64,000 bases of DNA from UBA6144 sp964399165. GTDB taxonomy: Bacteria > Bdellovibrionota > Bacteriovoracia > Bacteriovoracales > Bacteriovoracaceae. The first letter of the stretch is position 1. Every line of letters starts with the position of its first letter. A program made the translations under genes and the position numbers. Below the pieces are notes generated by a model. The model searched no databases, was not told where the DNA came from, and saw only the letters and a list, made by a program, of their open reading frames with translations. The stretch covers positions 8,053 to 72,052 of the forward strand of contig CAYNPO010000016.1 in the NCBI GenBank assembly GCA_964399165.1, given 5' to 3'. Positions 57,166-64,000 of the stretch are shown piece by piece.

Positions 57166-58007
57166 GGCAGGGCGCGGCCCAGGCAACGGACCGAAAGCAG
57201 CTGGTCTCGCCCGGCGGAGATCAACACGCCGGTGTCGGCCTGCACGGACCAAGCTTGGTCGCGGTTGGCGCCATTCACGGTGGCGCTCCAGTAACTGGCG
57301 TTGATTTCCGGCAACACGAAACGCGCGCCGTTGATGTCGGCCTGGAGAAAGTCCCCTCGGGTGGGGAGGCGCCAGGCGATCCGGGTGGAGGGAATGTCGA
57401 AGAACTCAGCTCCCGCGCACACGCTCGTGGCCGCGCCGAGGGCGGCGCAGTCCACGGTCCCGCCGTCCACGACGCCTTCCACGTTACCCGCGGCCTTGCA
57501 CCAGTTCACGGTGCTGGCGGTCTTGGGTCCCCAGATGAATCCGGTGAGGCGGTCGAGCCAGGCTTCCTGGGTCCCCATCCGCGCCACCAACAACCAGTCG
57601 CCCTCGCCGGCGTTGCCGTTGATGTTCCCGCGCCAGGTGCTGCCCCCGGCGTTTTTCTGGGCGCAGTCGTTGAGCCGGGCCTGAAGCGTAGTGAAAGCGG
57701 CGCCCAGACCACAGTTGACGGTGGGACGGACCATACGGGTGACGGGAGAGTTGCCACGGCCATCGTCAGACTCGGCCACCAGCGGGATCTCCTCCACGTC
57801 AGCGGGCAGGCTGCGCGCCCGCTGAGATTCCTGGATGGTGGTGAGTTGGCTGCCGCCATGGCGCCGGTGGATTTGGGAGAAGAGTACCGCGGGGGTGGAC
57901 GCCTCGGGGTTCTCCCTCACCGCGTCCTGGGTAGCCGGGCGCCCGGGGGAGGTTTCCCCGCAGCCTGCCAGCACGACCAAGGTGATCAGGGCGCTCAGTC
58001 TCGTCAT
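57162..58007 (-). CDS. Lipoprotein with Lcl C-terminal (DUF1566) domain
   Basis: 281 residues. Lipobox VVLAGC (lipidated Cys16). A low-complexity linker (to about 75) precedes the Lcl_C-type domain: LDRLTGFIWG, WRLPTRGDFLQ, INASYWSATVN, AWSVQADTGVL and VRCLGR. Such domains occur in surface adhesins and collagen-like proteins of several bacteria. Four to six Cys are present in the domain, likely disulfide-bonded. First gene of a coupled five-gene operon; a TAAAAC box six bases before the ATG suggests a leaderless mRNA. Confidence 0.85.
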   Translation of the reverse strand: MTRLSALITLVVLAGCGETSPGRPATQDAVRENPEASTPAVLFSQIHRRHGGSQLTTIQESQRARSLPADVEEIPLVAESDDGRGNSPVTRMVRPTVNCGLGAAFTTLQARLNDCAQKNAGGSTWRGNINGNAGEGDWLLVARMGTQEAWLDRLTGFIWGPKTASTVNWCKAAGNVEGVVDGGTVDCAALGAATSVCAGAEFFDIPSTRIAWRLPTRGDFLQADINGARFVLPEINASYWSATVNGANRDQAWSVQADTGVLISAGRDQLLSVRCLGRALP

Positions 58008-58013
58008 CCTTTT

Positions 58014-58019
58014 GTTTTA
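58014..58019 (-). promoter_or_regulatory. -10 box of the Lcl-lipoprotein operon, leaderless arrangement
   Basis: TAAAAC within GGGCTAAAAC on the minus strand, six bases before the ATG at 58007; no good -35 hexamer found. Confidence 0.4.
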
Positions 58020-58092
58020 GCCCACCTGGAAAGGCTTTGGGGACAGGCAAAGGTAAAACTTTCAGCCCCCCCCACCCTAGGGAAGCGCTCAG

Positions 58093-58122
58093 TTCACGGG
58101 GGGCGCTCGGGCGTGCTAAAAC
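58093..58122 (+). promoter_or_regulatory. Sigma-70-like promoter of queE, leaderless arrangement
   Basis: TTCACG (58093-58098), 18-base spacer, TAAAAC (58117-58122), then nine bases to the ATG at 58132, with no Shine-Dalgarno sequence. Confidence 0.5.
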
Positions 58123-58131
58123 CAACCCCTT

Positions 58132-58851
58132 ATGACCCGGCTGCTGATCAACACCATCTATCGGGCCACGGAAGGGGAAGGCATCCATCTGGGCTCCCCC
58201 CAGGTCTTCGTGCGCTTCCAAGGCTGCGCCATCGGGTGCGTGAACTGTGACTCCAAAGAGACCTGGGACTTCGACGAATCCAAGGGTCTCTCCCTGGACG
58301 AAGTGCTGGCCAAGGTGGAGTCGCTGTCCAGCCAAGGGCGCTGGCCGCTCAAGCGCGTCTCCATCACCGGCGGCGATCCACTCCATCCCCAGCACGTCCC
58401 GGGACTCATGGAGCTCATGATGGAGCTCAAGCTGCGCGGCTACTGGATCAACTTGGAAGCCGCCGGCGCGCGCATCGTGGACGAGGCGTTCAAGGCCGCC
58501 GATTTCATCAGCTTCGACTTCAAGACGCCCTCTACCGGCGTGCGAACCTCCCTGGAGCTCTTGGCCCGCTTCATCCGCGACTATGGCCACAAGGGCCAAG
58601 TCAAGGCCGTCATCGCCGATAACGCCGACTTCGGCGCCGCCTTCGAGGCCCAGCGCCAGGTGGAGGAGAAGTTGGGGCAGATCCAAGTGAGCATGCCCTG
58701 GGTTCTCACTCCCTGCTACGCCCCCGGCGAGAAGATGCCGCTCCAGCGCTTCCGCGCCGTCACCAAACTCAACGAAGAGTGGGGCGCGCCTTTCCGCGTG
58801 ATCGGGCAGCAGCACAAGTGGCTTTACGGGTCGGAAGAGAAGAACGTTTAA
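58132..58851 (+). CDS. queE: 7-carboxy-7-deazaguanine synthase
   Basis: 239 residues. Radical SAM enzyme that rearranges 6-carboxytetrahydropterin to CDG, a step in queuosine/preQ1 biosynthesis. The [4Fe-4S] motif CAIGCVNCD (Cx3CxxC) follows YRATEGEGIHLGSPQVFVRF, the QueE signature. SITGGDPL and YWINLEAAG carry the SAM-contacting residues. It supplies the same pathway as tgt at 45498; queC, queD and queF are not in the window. It overlaps the convergent DUF423 gene by 4 bases. Confidence 0.94.
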   Translation: MTRLLINTIYRATEGEGIHLGSPQVFVRFQGCAIGCVNCDSKETWDFDESKGLSLDEVLAKVESLSSQGRWPLKRVSITGGDPLHPQHVPGLMELMMELKLRGYWINLEAAGARIVDEAFKAADFISFDFKTPSTGVRTSLELLARFIRDYGHKGQVKAVIADNADFGAAFEAQRQVEEKLGQIQVSMPWVLTPCYAPGEKMPLQRFRAVTKLNEEWGAPFRVIGQQHKWLYGSEEKNV

Positions 58852-59225
58852 GGGTGTCCCTTCAATACCCGCACGAAAAACAAACCCCACGCCACCACCA
58901 GTAGGGTCCCTCCCACTGGAACCACCAGCGCGAACGCCTTGATCCCAGTCACGGCCCAAATCTGACAGTTGAAGCTGAACAGCACCACGCCAGCCGCGAT
59001 GAGGCCGCAAACTTTTGGAGGGTGGTAGCGCGCGAGCGCTAAAAGCGCGAGGCCGTGCAACAGCTGGTAGCGGACACCCGTTTCCCACGTGGCCAGTTCC
59101 CTCGCCCCCAGGAATTTCGCCAGCCCATGGGCACCGAAGGCGCCGGCGAGCACGCCCGTGAAGAGGAAGAAGGCGCCCCATAGGAGCGCCCGGCGCTCGG
59201 CGGGGTCAATCACGGAGGATGTCAT
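58848..59225 (-). CDS. DUF423 (YgdD-like) membrane protein
   Basis: 125 residues with four hydrophobic segments: LLWGAFFLFTGVLAGAFGAH, VRYQLLHGLALLALARY, VCGLIAAGVVLFSFNC and ALVVPVGGTLLVVAWGLFFV. The AFGAHGL and YQLLHGLALL motifs are diagnostic of DUF423. Function unknown. Its start overlaps the end of the thioesterase gene by 20 bases, so the two are co-transcribed. Confidence 0.9.
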   Translation of the reverse strand: MTSSVIDPAERRALLWGAFFLFTGVLAGAFGAHGLAKFLGARELATWETGVRYQLLHGLALLALARYHPPKVCGLIAAGVVLFSFNCQIWAVTGIKAFALVVPVGGTLLVVAWGLFFVRVLKGHP

Positions 59226-59655
59226 GGAGCTCGCTTTTTTTAGCTAACGGATAAGTATTGAAGGTGCCCAGGCCCTTGGCGATCAATGAGCCGTCTTCCA
59301 GGCGGATGTCCGCGGAGGCGATGATCAGGGACTTCCCCTTGTAGTCAATCTTGCCTGTACCCACCAGTTTCTCGCCCAAGCGCGCGGGGCGGATGAAGTT
59401 GAGCTTGAACTCCACGGTGGAGGTGAGATTGTCCTCGGTCACCGCCATGCTGAGGGCGGTGAGGCCCAGAACGCAGTCCATGAAGGCCGCCAGGGAAGCG
59501 CCGTGGGCCACGCCCGGAGAACTGAGGTGCCGCTCCTCCACCGTCATCCGGTAGACGATGTCTCCAGGGCCGTTGATCGTGAAATCCAGCCCGTTGGCGC
59601 GGTCAAAGTGGTTGAGGGAGCGGAAATGCTCGGCAAAGCGGGCGAGATTTTTCAT
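59206..59655 (-). CDS. PaaI-like hotdog-fold thioesterase
   Basis: 149 residues. Hotdog fold with the PaaI-type motif HGASLAAFMDCVLGLTA, where the HG(x) loop and following acidic helix hold the active site; then STVEFKLNFIRPARLGEKL and KSLIIASADIRLEDGSLIAKG. It should hydrolyse acyl-CoA thioesters; the substrate is unknown. First gene of a two-gene unit with DUF423. Confidence 0.88.
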   Translation of the reverse strand: MKNLARFAEHFRSLNHFDRANGLDFTINGPGDIVYRMTVEERHLSSPGVAHGASLAAFMDCVLGLTALSMAVTEDNLTSTVEFKLNFIRPARLGEKLVGTGKIDYKGKSLIIASADIRLEDGSLIAKGLGTFNTYPLAKKSELHDILRD

Positions 59656-59745
59656 AAGACAAGTATAGGAGGCGCCAGGATGCCTTGCCCACCCGCGCTA
59701 GCGGGGGGTAAAACCTTAGGGTCATTCATCCTACAAGGAGTTTTT

Positions 59746-60156
59746 ATGCGCATTGCAGCAATCGCTTTGGCCTTTTTCCTCACCCAGTTCGGCCAGGCTT
59801 TCGCCTGTGAGCAACTGCCTGCCCATTTCAACATCAACGCCGCCACCGCTGAGTACTCTACCCTCACGGGTGACTACACCCTCGAGCTGACCTTCCACGG
59901 CCTCGCTACTTCCGCTTGCACCGTTTCCGGTCGCACCTTGGAAATTGCTGACGCTGTCACCGTGCGCGTGAGCGAGCGCAGCAGCAGCCGCGTGGTCCAG
60001 TCCTACACCACCGACATCACCATCATGGGCAGCGAAATGTACCTGCGTAAACCCCGCCACATGACCGGTTCTTCCCACATCCGTCTCCAGGTCAACACCC
60101 AAGGCGTGATGTTCATGAACGTGGACGGTGCCGCGGTTCCTGCCACTGTCGAATAA
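59746..60156 (+). CDS. Small secreted protein, unknown function
   Basis: 136 residues from the ATG at 59746, after ACAAGGAG. A signal peptide (cleavage after GQAFA, about residue 20) precedes a strand-rich mature domain (YTLELTFHGLATSACTVS, TVRVSERSSSRVVQSYT, IRLQVNTQGVMFMNVDG). Two Cys residues may pair. No family recognised. A TAAAACC sequence 38 bases upstream does not lead to a convincing promoter. It is monocistronic with a strong terminator. Confidence 0.7.
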   Translation: MRIAAIALAFFLTQFGQAFACEQLPAHFNINAATAEYSTLTGDYTLELTFHGLATSACTVSGRTLEIADAVTVRVSERSSSRVVQSYTTDITIMGSEMYLRKPRHMTGSSHIRLQVNTQGVMFMNVDGAAVPATVE

Positions 60157-60177
60157 GCCTTCCGTAAGACCCCTCTG

Positions 60178-60208
60178 AAAGGCCCGCTTGCGCGGGCCTT
60201 TCTATTTT
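60178..60208 (+). terminator. Terminator of the 59746 gene
   Basis: AAAGGCCCGC (60178-60187), loop TTGC, GCGGGCCTTT (60192-60201), then TCTATTTT. Confidence 0.9.
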
Positions 60209-60288
60209 CAGCGGGGGTCAAATTGCACCAGTTGACGCTTAACTTGTGTGTTGGTTTAAGGGGCGCAGACCTTCATCCAAGGATTTCT

Positions 60289-60690
60289 ATGAAATGGCTC
60301 GCACTGGTTTTCTCCTCCGCCGCTTTCACCGCATTCGGCACTGAACTGCGCAGTGGAGATCTCCGCTTGTATGATGCCCAGGCAGAAATCGTGGGCGTGG
60401 CGTCTGTTTGTCCCAGCCAGCCCGGTCGACCCACCTGTGCCGCTTATGGTTCTCTTGTAACCGTGGAGGTGCAGCTGAACGGTTGCGCCGATCGCCTGGC
60501 GGGCACGTTCGATCGCCTCGACAAGATCAACGGCGTTGGCCGCTTGCACTTCGGCGCTCTCGCTGTGGCCACCGAGGACTCTCAGCGGATCCGTTGTGAG
60601 GAATTGCCCACCGTTCTGGTTACTGTCCGCGTGGGCCACATGGGTGAATTCCTACTGGTGCCCATGCCCTTCGATAAGTTTGAAGAATAA
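60289..60690 (+). CDS. Small secreted protein, unknown function
   Basis: 133 residues from the ATG at 60289 (MKWLALVFSSAAFTAFG), after CAAGGA; 22 upstream in-frame codons are rejected. The signal peptide ends near residue 18. The mature domain is strand-rich (LYDAQAEIVGVASV, YGSLVTVEVQLNGC, LVTVRVGHMGEFLLVPM) with four Cys residues. It resembles its neighbour at 59746 only in size and export signal. No family recognised. Confidence 0.7.
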   Translation: MKWLALVFSSAAFTAFGTELRSGDLRLYDAQAEIVGVASVCPSQPGRPTCAAYGSLVTVEVQLNGCADRLAGTFDRLDKINGVGRLHFGALAVATEDSQRIRCEELPTVLVTVRVGHMGEFLLVPMPFDKFEE

Positions 60691-60718
60691 GCATCTAATC
60701 GAATTACTTCAAAATTCA

Positions 60719-60750
60719 ACGAAATGGCCCGCTTGCGCGGGTCGTTTCGT
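60719..60750 (+). terminator. Terminator of the 60289 gene
   Basis: ACGAAATGGCCCGC (60719-60732), loop TTGC, GCGGGTCGTTTCGT (60737-60750); the stem includes G-T wobbles. The core GGCCCGCTTGCGCGGG repeats that of the terminator at 60178. Confidence 0.7.
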
Positions 60751-60782
60751 CGACGAACCGAAGGGATACTGATCCGGTCGCG

Positions 60783-61124
60783 CTAGTTGAGGATTACCGG
60801 GCAAACAGATCCATTGTGGACCACTTGTTTTCTCCCCCAATCTCCATCCGTGATACTCACAGTGATGCCATTATGGGCGGCTTCGTACACGTCACCACCG
60901 CGGCTGACTAACGTTTCCGCATCCTGGAATCTGTTTATGGAGTGGGCAGCGTATACGATGATCTCTTGGATAACTTGGTCATTGAAATCAGTGGCGACGC
61001 AGACGTACGCCGTCACGTAGAATCTGGGGCAAGTGCCGATGACTTCCCTGGAGCAAGAGGATGATTGAGCCGACGCAAGGGTTGAAACGACTGAAAGGAG
61101 AAGTGCCAGCGACAACATTTTCAT
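60783..61124 (-). CDS. Small secreted cysteine-containing protein, unknown function
   Basis: 113 residues from the ATG at 61124 (MKMLSLALLLSVVSTLASAQ), preceded by GGAGGTCCT. The signal peptide is cleaved about residue 19. The mature part contains four Cys (SSSCSREVIGTCPRF, VCVATD, SVCPVILN) and two strand-rich stretches (FYVTAYVCVATD, ITVSITDGDWGRKQVV). Base composition is visibly less GC-rich than its neighbours, which could mean recent acquisition. No family recognised. Confidence 0.68.
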   Translation of the reverse strand: MKMLSLALLLSVVSTLASAQSSSCSREVIGTCPRFYVTAYVCVATDFNDQVIQEIIVYAAHSINRFQDAETLVSRGGDVYEAAHNGITVSITDGDWGRKQVVHNGSVCPVILN

Positions 61125-61271
61125 AGGACCTCCGAGATTTGGACCATGATAGCGTAATCTCAAAAGACCCAGCCCACAGGATGTAAAAATGACCAGACCG
61201 GGTAGGGGGGGCGGGCTTCCGCTTGGGAGCCTGCTTTCCTAGACTTATTTGCGGCAACTCTAGAGGCTAGC

Positions 61272-62300
61272 TTACCTGGGGAGTGACAACACACGCCCTT
61301 CCTCGGCTTTGACTCCCGGATGAATCGAGAGTCCGCGCCCGGCCCGATCTCCCGCCGCCATCGCCGCGGGATCAGTCAGCCGACCGCTTGTGGCCCCGGA
61401 AAAACTGCCCAAGAGTTTGTGGATGCGCTGATCACGAGTGGCTTCAACTCTGACGAGCGCATGTGAGTCTTCACTCGAGAGTTCCTTTATCACTCCTTCG
61501 AGTTTTTTGCGGTAACCTCGGGCGATTCCGAGAAAGAATGAGTTCTTGGCGCGCTGGCCTTTGAGACCGGAAGCTTTCCACATGGTCTCCAGCTCTCGCT
61601 CCAGGAAGCCCGCTACGTAAGCGGCCAGCTCGACTTGTCCCCGGTCGCCGATCACCTCGAGCCGCACATCTCCCCGTCCGTGCCGCATGAGCGGCCGCAC
61701 CAGGAAATGTGTGAGTACGTCGTAGACGGCGGACATCTTGGCGTTGCGCCGGGGAGCGCGCATGACCGCTTCCACGCACAGAGGCGTCGAATCCTCCAAC
61801 TGGGCGCGTCCGAGGTGATGCTTGAGCATGAGCTGGTTCGCCTTGAGTGTGGCGAGTTCGGCCTCGTGGGCGTTGGTGGAAGAGGCGAGGGCGAGGAGCT
61901 TTTTGACTTTTTCCACTACGGCGTCTGCGGGCAGATCGCCCGTGAGTGTTTCGTGGGCGGCGAGCAGGTCACCGCTGGCGGAACTCACTTCTTCGGGCCA
62001 GCCATACGTGGCGCAGACGGCTTTGTACTCGGGGCCGTGGGGAAGCTTGCCTTCCCCATGGTGAATCAACGTGAGGTAGTGGGCGAGCTCGTGGCGGAGC
62101 AGGTCCTTCAGGACAGCGTCCTTCACCCGTCCGGCGAGCTTGGCGTTGAGCCCGATCTGGTAGTAGGCCGGGTCGAACCATCCCCAGCGGGAGTCGCCCT
62201 CAAAGCACACCAGCAGCAACGGCCAATTGTACGTGCCTACGGTGAAGCGTGTGCGCTTGAAGGGCAGGCCGCACTCGCGCTCCAGGATCTCGCCCGCCAA
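61272..62300 (-). CDS. SprT-like / DUF2786 fusion protein
   Basis: At least 342 residues from a TTG at 62300. The N-terminal domain has a zinc-metallopeptidase-like motif LRHELAHYLTLIHHGEG and PHGPEYKAVC (SprT/WSS1-like). The middle carries DUF2786 (KVKKLLALASSTNAHEAELA, KANQLMLKHHL). The C-terminal part has no name. The frame stays coding-like 17 codons further upstream (SETLHAFLEHARRLAGEIL) to a CTG at 62351 overlapping the sdhB stop as CTGA, with GGGGGCGAGG before it, so translation may begin there. SprT-like proteins act on DNA-protein cross-links, but the role of this form is unknown. Confidence 0.8.
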   Translation of the reverse strand: MAGEILERECGLPFKRTRFTVGTYNWPLLLVCFEGDSRWGWFDPAYYQIGLNAKLAGRVKDAVLKDLLRHELAHYLTLIHHGEGKLPHGPEYKAVCATYGWPEEVSSASGDLLAAHETLTGDLPADAVVEKVKKLLALASSTNAHEAELATLKANQLMLKHHLGRAQLEDSTPLCVEAVMRAPRRNAKMSAVYDVLTHFLVRPLMRHGRGDVRLEVIGDRGQVELAAYVAGFLERELETMWKASGLKGQRAKNSFFLGIARGYRKKLEGVIKELSSEDSHALVRVEATRDQRIHKLLGSFSGATSGRLTDPAAMAAGDRAGRGLSIHPGVKAEEGRVLSLPR

Positions 62301-62347
62301 GCGGCGGGCGTGCTCCAGGAACGCGTGGAGGGTTTCCGAGTGGAGGA

Positions 62348-63139
62348 TCAGCCCTCGCCCCCGGAGCGGTCACGCTCGAAGTAGGTGAAACTCGCCTTGG
62401 TGAACTCGCGGTTCATGCGGGCGATGTGCTCCAGGGAGATGTCCTTGGGGCAGGTGGCCTCGCACTCGGCGTGGTTGGTGCAGTTGCCGAACAGGAGCTC
62501 GTCGTGGGTCTTCACCATGTTGACGGCGCGGCGGGGCGCTTCGGGTTGTCCCTGGGGCAAGAGCGCCAGCTGGCTGATTTTGGCGCCCATGAACAGCATG
62601 GCGGAGCCGTTGGGGCAAGAGGCCACGCAGGCGCCGCAGCCGATGCAGGCGGCGGCGTCCATGGCCTCGTCGGCCACGGTTTTGGGGATGAGGTTGGCGT
62701 TGGCGTCGGGGGCGTTGCCGGTCTGGGCAGTCACGAAGCCACCGGCCTGGATGATTTTGTCCAGGCCTGAGCGGTCTACCACCAGGTCTTTGACCAGGGG
62801 GAAGGCCTTGGCGCGCCAGGGCTCCACCACGATGCTGTCGCCGTCCTTGAACTTGCGCATGTGCAGCTGGCAGGTGGTGGTGCCCTTCTGGCCGCCGTGG
62901 GCCTTGCCGTTGATCATCATGGAGCACATGCCGCAGATGCCTTCGCGGCAGTCGTGGTCGAAGGCGATGGGATCCTCGCCCTTCTTGACCAGCTGGTCAT
63001 TGAGGACGTCGAACATCTCCAGGAAGGACATGTCGGGCGAGACGTGCTCCGCCTTGTAGTCGACGAATTTACCCTCGGCCGCCCCGTTGGCCTGGCGCCA
63101 GACTTTCAGGAAGAGGGTCATGTTGCCGTGTTGAGACAT
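62348..63139 (-). CDS. sdhB: Succinate dehydrogenase/fumarate reductase iron-sulfur subunit
   Basis: 263 residues from the ATG at 63139, after AAGGAG. Carries electrons between the flavoprotein and quinone in Complex II. The [2Fe-2S] ligands are in CREGICGMCSM and TTTCQLHM, the [4Fe-4S] ligands in CIGCGACVASCPN, and the [3Fe-4S] ligands in CTNHAECEATCPKDIS. Sequence style is that of the non-classical (type B) SdhB of Bacteroidetes and delta-proteobacteria. Ten bases separate it from the sdhA stop. Confidence 0.94.
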   Translation of the reverse strand: MSQHGNMTLFLKVWRQANGAAEGKFVDYKAEHVSPDMSFLEMFDVLNDQLVKKGEDPIAFDHDCREGICGMCSMMINGKAHGGQKGTTTCQLHMRKFKDGDSIVVEPWRAKAFPLVKDLVVDRSGLDKIIQAGGFVTAQTGNAPDANANLIPKTVADEAMDAAACIGCGACVASCPNGSAMLFMGAKISQLALLPQGQPEAPRRAVNMVKTHDELLFGNCTNHAECEATCPKDISLEHIARMNREFTKASFTYFERDRSGGEG

Positions 63140-63149
63140 GGTCGGCTCC

Positions 63150-64000
<851 letters not shown>

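Noticed and set aside
59711..59740. TAAA-N16-TCCTACAA as another FliA-like promoter for the 59746 gene
   Set aside because: Only 5/8 in the -10 box and it runs into the Shine-Dalgarno region; not separable from chance.

Overview
The window is a GC-rich, tightly packed chromosomal segment from a Gram-negative bacterium. It carries several lipobox lipoproteins, beta-barrel-like outer-membrane proteins, a type 1A (proteobacterial) SpeD and a succinate dehydrogenase/fumarate reductase. Many secreted proteins of unknown family, tandem transglutaminase-elicitor-like enzymes, a matrixin, promoters resembling the flagellar sigma factor FliA, and an actinobacterial-type SerC together suggest a Bdellovibrionota-like (former Deltaproteobacteria) organism. 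That placement is an inference from gene content, not a phylogeny. No rRNA, tRNA, CRISPR array, insertion sequence or prophage was seen, and no gap between genes exceeds about 210 bases.

Layout. 1-4.5 kb: small lipoprotein, UvrD helicase, MetG. 4.5-18.9 kb: an accessory block of very large exported proteins (Pro-rich anchored protein, zinc-peptidase lipoprotein, 969-aa secreted protein, 1664-aa cysteine-rich lipoprotein), interrupted by an FHA-RDD membrane protein coupled to UppP. 19-24.4 kb: CinA, a COG2509-like flavoprotein, TypA and two small secreted proteins. 24.4-31.7 kb: slipin/NfeD pair, guanine deaminase, exonuclease III, XRE regulator, malate dehydrogenase, SpeD. 31.7-38.3 kb: FadL-like porin, METTL25-like methyltransferase with a DUF4440 partner, MurD, and a two-gene tryptophan catabolism unit (KynA plus a kynureninase-like enzyme). 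38.4-48.3 kb: X-Pro aminopeptidase, matrixin and outer-membrane protein, SerC, tandem transglutaminase-elicitor-like enzymes, Tgt, thermonuclease, outer-membrane protein. 48.4-58 kb: DEAD helicase, patatin, a CarH/LitR-like MerR regulator divergent from a TIGR01777 epimerase, aldehyde dehydrogenase, and a five-gene minus-strand operon ending in a truncated globin. 58.1-64 kb: QueE, DUF423, thioesterase, small secreted proteins, a SprT/DUF2786 protein, SdhB and the start of SdhA (cut by the window edge).

Regulation visible in the sequence. Sigma-70-like promoters with TAtAAt or TAAAAt -10 boxes precede many housekeeping genes. Several sit only 6-9 bases from the ATG with no Shine-Dalgarno sequence, which suggests leaderless mRNAs. 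A second class, TAAx-N15-17-nCCGATAx, matches the FliA (sigma-28) consensus and sits before the large secreted proteins and small exported proteins. Three 11-bp direct repeats of the CarH-operator type lie upstream of the MerR regulator, whose cobalamin-contacting residues are all replaced. Many terminators share a GGGCCC-type stem, and seven convergent gene pairs overlap at their 3' ends.
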